DNA from: Guyanagaster necrorhizus
Taxonomy: Eukaryota; Basidiomycota; Agaricomycetes; Agaricales; Physalacriaceae
Length of the DNA stretch: 64,000 nucleotides
Assembly (NCBI RefSeq): GCF_019112545.1
Contig: NW_025064891.1
Span: forward strand, 275,311 to 339,310
Reading direction: 5' to 3'
Under the pieces are notes generated by a model that was given only the letters and a program-made list of their open reading frames with translations, made no database searches and was not told where the DNA came from. Below, one piece after another: positions 49,267 through 60,138 of the stretch (its first letter is position 1; each line of letters opens with the position of its first letter). Position numbers and translations under genes: made by a program.

Positions 49267-50552
49267 TCAGAGATGCGTACCTACGTCTCCTGGTTCTAGC
49301 GAAGTGCCTGCAACTTGAAGATCGTGAACACTTTCCAGTCCAACCCCTCTGAGAATCTTCCCAACGCCTTCGCTCTTTACGGCTTCCAGTTCTCTCTCAC
49401 TCTTCACCAAAAGCATCCCCGCATAACCAAGGGCGTTGACGTTCAGATTATCGCCAGTTTCTTGAAGCACAAAGTTCTCCTCTCGTCGGGGTAGAACGTG
49501 CAGATGTTCTAAAGTAATAATCACATTGTAAGAGGGTTTCCCAGCAGGATAGTCAGGCGCGTGTCTGATGGTAGAAATCGCGAGATCTAGAAGCGAGAGA
49601 AAGGCCGCAGCCAATACGTGCTCGATCTTGTCCCTGGGCATAGACGAAAGACGTTGAGGAAAGCGATAGACGTGATTCGCATAGGGTAGCGATGTCAGAG
49701 AGAAGGGCTTGTCTGTCGTGAATATGCTTAGGGACCCCTTCTAGGTAATGTAACGGATGTACTGACCTGGCGCTTCCAGAGTAACGGCTCTTGCCAAAGC
49801 TTCGATCGGGGGACCATCATCGTCATCGACGGTGATGAACTGGATGTGTTTGTGAGGTTGACTGGCGCCGCTTAGGTCTCCGCCTATGCCCCATCTGAAT
49901 TTCTTGATTATAAAAGCTAAATGGAAGACCTTACAGTTATAAAATGCGAACATGTTCTGTCGCGCTTTATATGCTGCCGTAAGAAGCGCGTACGTTTGTA
50001 CAAGGTCATCCGGAACAAGTGGCAAGGTCTGGGACTTGAATTCTAGAGATATTTTGAGATATGAGATATAGTGCTTCAGGCACTGCAGCGAAAGAGGAGA
50101 CCTTTGGTGACGAGTAAGAAGTGGCCCCGGACTACAGAATATTTGTTCATCTGCAAAAGAGCTATCAGATCATCAACTTATATGACAATGAGGAGCGCAC
50201 CATCACAACATACTCCTCTTCCTGCTCCTCATTTCTCAGATATCCGACGAAAAGATTGGGATTATATGGTGGATTAAATGGATCAAGGCGCTGGACCTTG
50301 GGAGTTGAATCTGCGGCATGAAAGTCGGACGATGGAAGCTGCGGTTTCTTCTGTAGAGCAGGACACAGGCGAATCTCATACTAGTAGAGCAGTAGTCGAC
50401 ACGAAATCGGGGTACTCTGAACTTGGGTGACACACCTCCACATGTCCCTCTGGGTGTTTATGGATGGTGGAGGGGAAGAAGAGAAGATCTCCCGAGTTGA
50501 CCGCATTGTCGAAGCTGGATGGTATCTTTGCAATTATCTCAGTGGGAAGCAT
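49267..50552 (-). CDS. APA2: Ap4A phosphorylase / ATP adenylyltransferase (Apa1/Apa2 type)
   Basis: Phosphorolyses diadenosine tetraphosphate to ADP and ATP, and is a member of the GalT/HIT superfamily. The start at 50552 (MLPTEIIAKIPSSFDNAVNS) continues GDLLFFPSTIHKHPEGHVE. Next exons give YEIRLCPALQKKP-type sequence, SDFHAADSTPKVQRLDPFNP and PYNPNLFVGYLRNEEQEEEY. Then come VVPDHFLLVTKEFKSQTLPL and VPDDLVQTYALLTAAYKARQ. The catalytic block GASQPHKHIQFITVD has the His-Lys-His-Ile-Gln active site. The C-terminal ATP-adenylyltransferase domain has SYNVIITLEHLHVLPRREEN and NLNVNALGYAGMLLVKSERE, ending near EPGDVGTHL. About seven exons with 45-60 base introns. The length of about 330 residues fits the family. 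Confidence 0.92.
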
Positions 50553-50792
50553 CGACGTGAAGTATAGAAGAAAGATGGAATGCGGTGGCGGTCGGATGCC
50601 AAGGAGCGATGACGCAAAGTAAAATATTGCCGACCGCGCTATGGCAAATCCAAATATTTCCATTGTAACAAAAGTGGGTAAAGATATTAGGGAAAGACCG
50701 AGCTGAAAAACTTGTCCAACTAAACGGCAGCAGAAAGCCCAGCCAGTAGGCCTCTCCTCCTGCCCGGAGGCGATGGCGATGGCAGTGAATGA

Positions 50793-51414
50793 TCAGGCCA
50801 CTCCACCCTTTCCCCTATTCTGCTTCGCTTCTTCAATTTGCTCTCCGAGTACTTGAGCCCGAATGTAACAAAATACCGCTATGAGAGACCATAAGCTGGC
50901 ATTTGTGCCCTGGCAGTGAGTTATTGTAGGGAGTCGAGCTTCATAAAAGCAGCAGCAGCATACCTGATAGTACAGGATCGTCAAGAAGGACTGGAATAAT
51001 AGCAAGACGATCCTGAAAATGAAGCTCCTATGAATGGCCAGAGCCCTGAACTGGGGAAGTGGATATTCCACGACTACCAAGAAAGCACCGATGATCATGG
51101 TGAAAACCTGGATGACCGGCGCTTTGACGATGAGACTGATAAACACTGCAGCACCCGGCGCAGGCCTTAAAACCTGGGTGAGAAAGCATTCAGTTCACAG
51201 AGAGCGGCCACGGACTGGATTCCTCCTGGATCCCTGACAATGCCCCCAACAAAGTCCCAAAAGAATTTCCTGAAGAATAATCCAAAGAATGCGGACCACA
51301 CAGCATCTGAGGATATGTCAGAAGATCGAAATACACGGAAGATAAGAACAACTTGCAAATGCTGGCAGAGATAGAGACAAAACGAGCGAGATCATGCCAG
51401 ATGAGATTCCCCAT
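50793..51414 (-). CDS. Small polytopic membrane protein, conserved in fungi
   Basis: The start at 51414 (MGNLIWHDLARFVSISASI) is followed by a GC-AG intron (51307-51356). This restores YAVWSAFFGLFFRKFFWDFV and GGIVRDPGG, and an intron leads to PAPGAAVFISLIVKAPVIQV. Hydrophobic segments follow: FTMIIGAFLVVVEYPLPQF and SFIFRIVLLLFQSFLTILYY. A last intron then gives GTNASLWSLIAVFCYIRAQV and a short charged tail ending QNRGKGGVA. About 150 residues with four likely helices. The family is a fungal domain of unknown function; I do not know a role. The amphipathic YF-rich WDFVGG segment is conserved as I remember it. It sits downstream of the acidic HicA-like gene's promoter on the opposite strand. 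Confidence 0.78.
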
Positions 51415-51974
51415 TCCTGAAATGATGACTGAATCGAAGTTTAGGATTTGTCTGAGGGAGAGCTCTGTTCAATGCACGAATGATCGAAAGGGAAGACTAG
51501 CTTCAACGAGCAGGAGGAGAGATGACTGTAGGAAAAAAGAAAGTGAAAGTGCAAAAAAGAGCACAGCTCGAGAATGAGAAAGGATTGAAGAGGACGAAGA
51601 TTCATAGCGACGGAGACCAGATGTCGGAATTTGAATTTCGGAGACTGCCGTATGCAGTTGCCACGCTGAGCTGATCTCGGGCCTCTCGCGTCGCGTCGCC
51701 AAGGTGCCTGTCCACGGGTTACCGCAAGCCTCTCAGTGGACATGCATTCATTTCAACAAATATATGTATGGCTTAGAGGCGATGTGCTTACTCAGTAGAA
51801 GATTAGATGGACAAATCTGCACACAGAGGGCTGTTACATAAAGTCACTGCAAGCACGTCAACGTCGTCCCTTCCAAAGATCATTCACCTTTTAGGCGAAA
51901 CACGAGCAAACAGCGATATACCGATATACCGATATACCGAGTGTTGCTTTTGCGCCCTTCACCCCCACGCAACC
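51415..51974. promoter_or_regulatory. Divergent intergenic region with 8-base tandem repeat
   Basis: 560 bases between starts at 51414 (minus) and 51975 (plus). Three tandem copies of an 8-base unit (GATATACC) lie at about 51914-51938, 37 bases before the plus-strand start, in its probable 5' UTR. Otherwise purine-rich and unremarkable. Confidence 0.55.
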
Positions 51975-54900
51975 ATGCCGCCAAAACCAAAATCCGCCAA
52001 GGGCACGAACGCCAAACCTTCTGCCTCAAGAGATCTCATATCTCTCGGTTCAAGGCATCTTACGGGGAAGCGTGGAAAGCGCGACGACGATGCTCTTTCT
52101 AAGGAGAGACCTACCACTACTCGTGCCCTGGTTCTACGGAACGGAAAAAATGGCGCCAGAGGGACTGGAGAAGTTATGCTCGTGTCGAGATTGACAGGAA
52201 GGGAGAAGCTAGATTTGCTTGCTGGTACGTCTAGGTGTAATTGCCCGTGCCTACCGTGTCTCATCTTAGAAATGTAGAAGACCTCGTACAAAGATCCAAG
52301 CAAGCAGTGATGGCCCCATTCCGACTGGAGACATGCCTCAAGATTGCGGAATCCCAGTTTAGCAGTACCTTTCTGTCTTCATCAAGTAGCATCGTGTTAG
52401 CTGATCATATTTTACAGGTTACTTAGATGATATCACCAGTCTCAAGGATCCCGACCTGTTCCACTCGATCATTGAAGCAGAGCTGAAAGCTCGCACCCTT
52501 ACCAGCAAGAATCCAGAGGAAATGACCCGGGACCCCGCCTTCATTGCCTCCACTATTGCTATCAGGTCAGTTCCCAATTTGCTAGTGTTTATGTCAAGGC
52601 CTCTATGTCGTTTCATAGAATACACAATGCTTATTTGCTTACTTCTGCTTGGAAAATTGTCGCGGACAATTTGTTTGACTTGCAACTTACTGGTGTCTCG
52701 GATGACACGGTCGTCTACAAACTGCAAGATGAAGAATTCCGGTCGCAATATCTGGTCTTGTATGACATGGTCAACGTTATTATGACCCTTTGCCAGCACA
52801 AATTCGCGGTGCTCGCAGCTACTTCTCGTATGTTTCAGTTTATGTGCTCTGTGTAGATGACTTACTCAGCATCTATTATAGCTCACTACGCCCGTTATTT
52901 CAAAGAGAAGGAGGGCACTTCTGAGCTCGAGTTTGATCGAGCTGGATTGAAAGATGCTTGCCGATCATTCCTGGACTCTATCATAATCGAGTTGTGCTTC
53001 CCACGGGCACCTTATCCCAAGGCAATCTTGTACCAAATTTTACACGATGCCGTCGAAGAGGCCCCTAAAGAGGCCAAACGATTCCCTCAGTCCATGTGGG
53101 ACTCTGTTGGGGACCTTTCCGTATGTCACCTATGTCGAAATCCGTCGCCGTCTTGACATGTTTATCAGGAAATAGTGCGGCTTCAGGATATGCTCGAAGC
53201 GCCTTTACTTGGCCCGAATGAGAAAACCTGGAAGAGCACAAATCGCACCATGCCCAAGGCATACCAGCAATGGGCAAACGCTGAAATCATGTCTGACAAG
53301 GCTTCGGATAAGTGGAATACCTTGGAGCCTCTTGTCCATCCCCTTTCTAAACTACAGAACACCACTGCACTAAGGAACATGTGGATGCAAATCCAACAGG
53401 CACGCGCATCTAGTTTCTGATCGTGTCCCGTCCCTGACCTTTGGATTAGAATTATATGTTGGTGTGCAACAAAGACCCTGACGGTATTTGGGGATTAACG
53501 GATGCCCTCTTGAAGTCTACCCCATCGTGGCACTCGTTCCTTCTGCCCAACATCCTCGAGGAATCTGACGAGGAGTCAGACAGGATGCTTAAACTGACTG
53601 ACAAGAAGAAAAAAGTCTTAGCCATCACGGATGGTGCAAACAGTGACGATTCCATGCCTCCCCTTCAGGATGTTTCCGAGTCCGATGAGTCTGATACAGA
53701 TTGGAGTGAGACGGACGAAGATGATGACGACGACGAAGAGGATGATGAGAGCGACTATGACACTGACGAGGAGGATGAAATCCGGGAAATGATGCGGGAG
53801 GCAATGGACACCGCTGTTGAGGCAGATTTCTTCGCTGATGGGCCCGAGTCTGAAAATCTGTTCAACCAAGAGGATCGTAAGGGTAATCCGTTTTTGAGAC
53901 TTCTTGGTTCTCTTCGTGGTATGTTATTTTTTTGTTCGCGTACTGGCGTAGTAACCGGGAAATCAGGTCGTATGTTCAACAACAGCCCAAAGCTTTCTTC
54001 CCGCGCCAAACCGACGACCAAAGCGGCAAGCAAAAGCAAAGGAACTACACGCATTCCCACTCCCACTGCGAAGGGTAAGATATTGACTAATTTTCGGATC
54101 TCTTATCTTAATGCACACTGCTAGCACCGAACCAGAAAACCACGATGGAGGAAGTGGAGGACGAAGACGATGTCAGACAAGGCGCAGGCAGTAAAAAGAA
54201 AAAGAAGAAGCCCAAGAAGAAGAAGCCAGCCGCGACCGAATCTGCTTCTCCAAAGCTACCAACTGCGCCTGCTCCCGCTCCTGTTCCTAGTGCACCCCCC
54301 CCTCCGGCAGCCAAACAGAAACCTCATCCCCCTCCCACCAAACTGAGGCCCAACCCCGTGGCGAGCTCGGTATATATGTCGACTACTTCAATACCACCCG
54401 TAGAGCCGACTATGGCCCAATCTGGTCACTCCTATGCTCAAAATATGGGCGTTAAAACCAAAGTCAAGTCCAGGTCTGACCAGCCTTCCTTGTTTGCTAA
54501 AGGCGTCCTAGGGCGTCTGGGAGTTGGCAGAGAGAAGTCGAAACAGGAGCCTGAATCAAAATCGACGAGGCGTAATTGGTTTGCTTCGATGCATCGAAAG
54601 ACAAAGGATTATTTACACCAGATTTTGAACACATCCGAGGACGTGACCAAAGGTAGCGCCGGCATGAAGTGGGATACATTCGTCAAGGTGGGATACACCT
54701 CTTCTGCGACATTTCACTTACTTCCTTCCAGGTCATGAAAGATATGGGCTTTACTTATGTCCCGAGTACAGCGGGATCCAGCGTACGGTTTGACCCTCCA
54801 GATGCTCGTGACAGGGTACGCGGTGTAAAATCTGTTCCTTGCATTGCCAAACTGACGTGTCTACATAGTCTATCAGCTTCCATAAACGTGAGGCGGTTAT

Positions 54901-55033
54901 TTGTGTCTCGATGATTCGTATTGACTCACAATTCATAGCGCATCCTGATTCCTTTATTCATCCAAAGATGCTGAAGGTATTTAGCAAGAAACTGAGGAAA
55001 TATTATGGCTGGATCTCGGAAGACCTGGACTAA
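51975..55033 (+). CDS. Acidic multidomain protein ending in a HicA-like domain
   Basis: A conserved Agaricomycete-type protein of unknown function. The start MPPKPKSAKGTNAKPSASRD at 51975 leads to a predicted helical region of about 400 residues (YLDDITSLKDPDLFHSIIEA, HNAYLLTSAWKIVADNLFDL, LVLYDMVNVIMTLCQHKFAV, HYARYFKEKEGTSELEFD, FPRAPYPKAILYQILHDAVE). A very acidic tract follows at 53700-53790. Lys- and Pro-rich linkers come next (KKKKKKPKKKKPAATES and Ala/Pro repeats). The C-terminal block KWDTFVKVMKDMGFTYVPST, AGSSVRFDPPDARDRSISFH and HPDSFIHPKMLKVFSKKLRK matches the HicA/YcfA-like fold. The canonical GSH catalytic histidine of HicA is replaced (GSS here), so RNase activity is not expected by that residue. 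About ten introns. No transmembrane segment. A role in RNA binding would be an inference only. Confidence 0.75.
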
Positions 55034-55142
55034 TCTTGTTTCTTGTCAATGACTCGCTTGCTCGTGTAAACTAGTAAACTATGTACTCACTGACACGTTC
55101 ATCTCACCTAAGGGAACGCTGTATATTACAGTCTTTTATTTT

Positions 55143-56368
55143 TCATCCCAAGTAGCTCTTAACCTTCCACATTGTCGATAGCGTTGTCAACTGGGTATGC
55201 CGATATCAGCACCTAACCACACGAATATGCAAGAAACCTACCAGATGCGAGAATCCATCTTCGCGTACTATGTCACCGACCAAACGTTCCAGATCGGATC
55301 GTGAAAGATTATACAGCTCTGTCGTTTCACGGAGAGACGAAATGACGGCATCCCTGATAGCAGAACTCGAAGTCGGCTTGGACTCTGTTACTGATGCAGA
55401 TACAGGAATGATAGGCGTATGGGTTGTCAGGGCCGGTTGCGACTCAGTCGGTTTTGGAGCGGGTGGTGTGCTTGTTGGCAGAGAGGAAACAGAGTCGTTG
55501 AGTACAATTGGCGGTAGCAGCGACGTAAACACCGGAGACGAAGACAGAACATGTAACGGGATGTCTTGACTAGATTGAGGACCCTCTAGGCGAGGAACTT
55601 CAGTTTGGGAAGCAGCAGCAAAGGACAAGTCCGTGCTGTTGAGTGCAGGCATGTGAGTAGCAACAGGATACTGATGAAGATAAGGAGCTTGGGATAACGC
55701 AACAGCGCTGGGGAAAAGAGCAGGCCGAAGAGTGCTACGTGGTTGAAGAGGTGCAAGAGAAGATTCTACTGGACCAGGGGCAGGAGCAACATTAGCTTTG
55801 CAAGGACAGACGGTTCGAATTGCATTGATGAATTGCGAGACTGAAGCAACCGACGAGAACGTTATTTGAAAGCGTCGGTAAGTCTGATTGCGTAAAAGTC
55901 AATGGTTATGCGAGTCCAATGTAATGAAAAATTACCGGATTGGCAGAGTATTCTCGAGGATGAAGATAACGTATCCCAACGACCAAGTCTCGGTAAACAG
56001 CTTTGAGAGGAAGGCCCTGTGATTGCCTCTGATGTTGGCGAAAGGGAAGGGAAGAAAAGGATAGCAGATCGAGGTCTTCCTGCGGGATATTTCTGGGTGT
56101 GAACCGCAGACGAGACTTGACTCGTAGATATACTTACAAACAAAACCTGACTTCCGGCGGTGGTATCCATTGGGTCGCCGTTGTCCATCGTCCAGATGAT
56201 GCGAAGCCTGACAGATTCTAGTTCTCCTCCCGACGCGTTTTTCGCATCAAGGACGAGCCGAATAGTTGGATTGGTGAAATGCTGCCAATTTGAGGCGGTT
56301 GAAGTTGGGTAAGAGCGAGAATATTTGTGCAGGACGAAGGTAGAGGTTGCGGTCGTTGAGGTAGACAT
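55143..56368 (-). CDS. Conserved protein with PH-like N-terminal region, possibly Rec114-like
   Basis: The start at 56368 (MSTSTTATSTFVLHKYSRSY) is followed by NWQHFTNPTIRLVLDAKNAS and VRLRIIWTMDNGDPMDTTAG. An intron leads to LDLLSFLPFPS-type sequence, then a later exon restores TYRRFQITFSSVASVSQFIN and AIRTVCPCKANVAPAPG. This strand-rich module with a final helix has the look of a PH domain. The C-terminal half is Ser/Pro-rich (SSSPVFTSLLPPIVLNDSVS) and ends with a helical block: LRETTELYNLSRSDLERLVG and REDGFSHL, then after an intron LTTLSTMWKVKSYLG at 55143. The PH-plus-disordered-plus-C-terminal-helix layout is that of Rec114, a meiotic double-strand-break factor. I cannot verify it by alignment and rate it a hypothesis. 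The gene starts only 49 bases from the divergent VanZ-like gene. Confidence 0.6.
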
Positions 56369-56417
56369 GAAGCGCAGTTGTTTATGCTTGTTACCGCTCT
56401 TCTTCCTCTCCCTCTCC

Positions 56418-57426
56418 ATGGCGTCGCTAAAATGGCCTCCAAGACTTATGAAAACCGTCATGAAATCCTACCGCGTTCGAATACCCAAATATGATATGCC
56501 AATACGGCTACGTCCTGTATGCGTATTTCGCTCTCCTTCTCTTCATTTCTTTGACGCAACGCGTCAGTATTTCTTTGTCTTTACGTGTATCATCATGGTC
56601 GCACTTGCCCTGCTTGGTCTCACCAACTTCTCGAGAGCATTGCCTTTGAACGATAAGCTATTGCATTTCCTTTGCTTCTGCATAGCAACAGGCGTTTTCT
56701 ACTTTATATTTGATGTCGAAGAGTGGGTCACGGTTCAATAATTGCCTCCTTCAGAGTTTCTAATCCATCATCTCTTAGAGACGCAAGGCGCATATGGTTC
56801 TGGAGGCATTCAGGACTCATTTTCACAGCTGTTGTGTGCTTCTTTTGTGGTGGAGTCCTTAGTGAAGTCGTCCAATCTCTGCTACCCGTACGTTTGCCAT
56901 CGAACTCAGCTGTAAGGACGTAATAATGATTTGTGTTCCAGTACAAGGAGTTCCAGCTTGGAGATGTTGTTGTGCGTTCATGTGTTGCCCCCTATATTAT
57001 CGGTGTTCATCGCCCTCAATATCCAGGCGAATTTACTCGGTTCTTCCCTCGGACTCTTGTCCGCGTACTATATGGAAAAGTATTACCGCCATCGAAGAGA
57101 GGTCCGTGGCGTGTTCCATTGCGATTTCAACCTAAAAAAAAAATTTCATGTAGATCGCCCGTTTGTATCGTCCTCTCGACACGGAACCTCTATCGGACGA
57201 GGACGATGAAGATCCGCTGAGAGGGACTCAGCTCCTTCCAACTCATAATACTCAGGCCACTAAAGGAAACAAGCCGACGACGCGTATGACGGATGTTTGG
57301 GATGAGCAAGAGGAGCTCTTTGGGATTGGAGATAACAGTGATGATGATGAACCTCCACGAGGGACTGGCGCTGGCGCTCAGCCGGGGAACGTAGTTGTTC
57401 CAAAAATATTCGTCACTCCCTCGTAA
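56418..57426 (+). CDS. VanZ-like polytopic membrane protein
   Basis: The start at 56418 (MASLKWPPRLMKTVMKSYRV) leads, after an intron, to YFFVFTCIIMVALALLGLTN and ALPLNDKLLHFLCFCIATGV. The LNDKLLHF segment with its D-K-x-x-H pattern is the VanZ signature. Two further helices follow (HSGLIFTAVVCFFCGGVLSE and ANLLGSSLGLLSAYYMEKYY), and VVQSLLP then YKEFQLGDVV sit between them as the second conserved block. The C terminus is cytosolic and acidic (PLSDEDDEDPLRGTQLLP, GIGDNSDDDEPPRGTGAG), ending KIFVTPS. Four introns. VanZ-like proteins in fungi have no assigned function as far as I know. The stop is 78 bases from the convergent mitochondrial-protein gene. Confidence 0.82.
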
Positions 57427-57504
57427 CCATCTATCGAATGTATGGGTAAATTATTGGCTCGTGGATGGACACCACAAGTATAATGATTGTAATTGGCACA
57501 ATAG

Positions 57505-59697
57505 TTATAGATTACCTTTGCATCGAGAATCTATCGATTTTAGGTCGTCGGACAATTTGGCTAGTTCTTCAGCAACCTCGCCGATTTCTTGGTTCCTCTT
57601 TTCTATCAGGGCGCTTAATCCACTACAACCCTTGTCTGCAACAGCAACCACCTTCTCCAACACAATGTTGTCCAAGGTTTTCTGATCAACTGTGGTCAAG
57701 TAATTTCACCCTTTATTTTGAGTGGGACATACTTTCAAGTCCCTTTCCAGACCATCAACCACTCGATGCCAATCCTCCCACCACCGCTGCTTTGCCTTTT
57801 CCCAATGCCCAACACCCCAACGCACACCGAGAAGAGTTATCAGAGCCCCGGCGCCCATAGCCGTCCCAACATCGACTCCTAGGAATTCAATAACACTTTC
57901 ACTGCCACCGATCAGCCACTTAAGCCATCCAGCCCAGCCCATACTAACACCGGCAACGATAGAACTGCCCATACCAAGTACAACGCGCTGTCCAGCGAGA
58001 TGCAGTCTAGCTGTTGGATACTGTATTATCTGAGCATGTCGGATGGCTAGGGGTCCTACCAAACTGTCCGGCGTTAACGGGTAATATGACGTTGATCGCA
58101 TTTGAAGCAGAGTATTATGCAAAACCGAAGAATGGAGGGAGCTAGTACTCCTCGGGAATAGTGCAAAGATTGCGTCGGAGAACGTCTGTTGTGTGTGGGA
58201 AAGGCGCCCGGCATGATATATGAGCTAGAGAAAAGTTTTCGGCTCGTTTCATGAACTGCAGCTAGCAAATCCACGAACGCCTACCTTTTTCTCGAGATTT
58301 CTTCCTGACCGCCCTACTGCAGTCGAGACTGTTGTCGTGATCTCGTCCACCCTGGGAATCATTCTCCACCATGACAATCTGCCCATTTCCGAGGAAATTT
58401 CCTTCTGAGCAGCTCCCGTAATCTCATCTTCGGGAGACATTACACCGAAGACCTCCCTAGAGGCCTTGATCCGCTCTTCCTCAATCCGCTCTCGCAGCGC
58501 GCTAACTTGAACAAAAAGCACGTCTGACTTGGTTGTTTCCAACCGTATTAGGTCGCTGGCGATGGCGAGGGCACTGCGTATATGGGATAAACAAGTCTCC
58601 GTCCGCAGGGCAGCTGATATATCTGCGGAAGACGCTTTCCCAGTCGCAGACATGATTCTCTTGATGGTGCGTGTCAATGTCAAAGTCCCGGAACCGATGA
58701 ATTCATCTTGGTATCGTTGTATGGCTGATGGAGACTTTGGATTCGCTCTCAAGGCATCAAGGGCAGATAAGGCTCGTGCGGGATCAACGAATAAGGCATT
58801 TATTCGGTTGTCATCAGAGAGATAACGGCGATAAAGGCAATCAGGTTCGGGAACAGAAGAAGACACGTAAGTGAATACGAAGATGGTATGGGGATTAGTT
58901 AGGAATAATTTGTTGGCCAGGACGTCCCTTGGTGAGGTGGTGAATGGGTTGCAAACGATGACGGGAATATCAGCTTGGAGAAAAGCTCGCAGATGTTGCT
59001 CGTTGCCTGAATGGTTCTTAGACTGAGGAGAGTTGATGTGTGGAAACTCCTGTATCTGTATGCGCGTGGGGTATTGATGGAAATAGGATGACTTGCAGGG
59101 AAAGAGGTGGGATTCACGCATCGCTGGGTCTCCACTCCTAGATAAAAGTCTCGGTCATAATGGCATATACATGAGTGGATCCATCTTGACATACAAAATG
59201 GTGAGACTTGCTTGACCAGGAGGCACGTCGTTCCATCTTTGCGAAATGAGGTTATTCCCTGATGCATCGGACGCGAATGGCTCTTGTAAGAGACCAGTAA
59301 CAAGATCCTTTGCTCCGGACCACTGATCAAGCTCCAGCACTGAGCAAAAGTATATTGACTTATGAAGACCGATGCAAAGAGCAAGGAGATACTGACCAGT
59401 GACGTTTAGAGGGACATCCTTGGCGTTTGAAGCAAGATTGTTGTAGGAGTCAGATAAAACGCCATTCCATACACTCAACGATTGTTCAAACGATGTGCTT
59501 TCCGAAGTCCACGACGGTAGAACTCGGGGTAAGAGCTCGGTAGTCTTGTGCAAGAGTGCCAAGATGGTGCTACGACTATTGTCCAGGGCAGGCACGGTCG
59601 AGAAGGGACGAAAATTGAGGGATGTCCTGGAATATCGACAAAAACAGTTAATTGAGGGTGCTCTGACTGACGTTGCAGCAATGCGACATGATTGCAT
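57505..59697 (-). CDS. Large conserved mitochondrial membrane protein
   Basis: The start at 59697 gives a typical basic presequence (MQSCRIAATSVRAPSINCFC then RYSRTSLNFRPFSTVPAL). The body includes LHKTTELLPRVLPSWTSEST, then ADIPVIVCNPFTTSPRDVLA and NPHTIFVFTYVSSSVPEPDC (Rossmann-like pattern). ALFVDPARALSALDALRANP, SAIQRYQDEFIGSGTLTLTR and ALRTETCLSHIRSALAIASD come next, and a long helix pair LFVQVSALRERIEEERIKAS with LSWWRMIPRVDEITTTVSTA follows. Two hydrophobic segments are seen (GMGSSIVAGVSMGWAGWLKW and GVDVGTAMGAGALITLLGVR), then a C-terminal coiled coil ending SIDSRCKGNL. The pattern fits a fungal inner-membrane protein of dynamin-like architecture without an evident P-loop. A relation to S. 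pombe Mmc1 is suggested from memory only. About eight introns. Confidence 0.7.
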
Positions 59698-60138
59698 GGA
59701 GAGACGGAGCACTGGAAGGAAAACGGATTGCATTGGTTGTATTTGGCGACACGGTCAGGATGATACAGACCAATGGCAAACTCAGGGCGAACGCTAAAAT
59801 TACTCGGGTTATTACGAGTCCGCCCGTTTTGTACGGGCCTGCAGCTGATTCTTTTGGTACTCCTGATTTACGCTCACTGTTCTTATACGGTGACCCGTAT
59901 GAATGGCATTAATACCGCAAAAGTCTCACTAACAAGAACACGATAAGGACAGTTATTGAATTACTGGGAATTGAACAGGTAGTTTTCAGGTTATCAGCAC
60001 CGTGAGAGTGTCAAGGGTCCGAGACAATGTTCTTTCAAACTCCGAGTGGGGGACCCGGTTAAGGTGACAGACAATTCCCAGTGGTCAACCGGCCTGACCT
60101 CTATTCCGCCTCTAGCCCGCCTTCTGTCTTTCACCACC
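59698..60138. promoter_or_regulatory. Divergent intergenic region
   Basis: 441 bases between the mitochondrial-protein start (59697, minus) and the MGA2-like start (60139, plus). A plus-strand frame reaching 59912 has protein-like composition (LVVFGDTVRMIQTNGKLRAN), but no splice-supported start separates it from chance. Confidence 0.45.

Noticed and set aside
59673..59912. Plus-strand frame ending RSLFLYGDPYEWH
   Set aside because: Protein-like in places, but it overlaps the presequence of the mitochondrial protein on the other strand and has no supported upstream exon.
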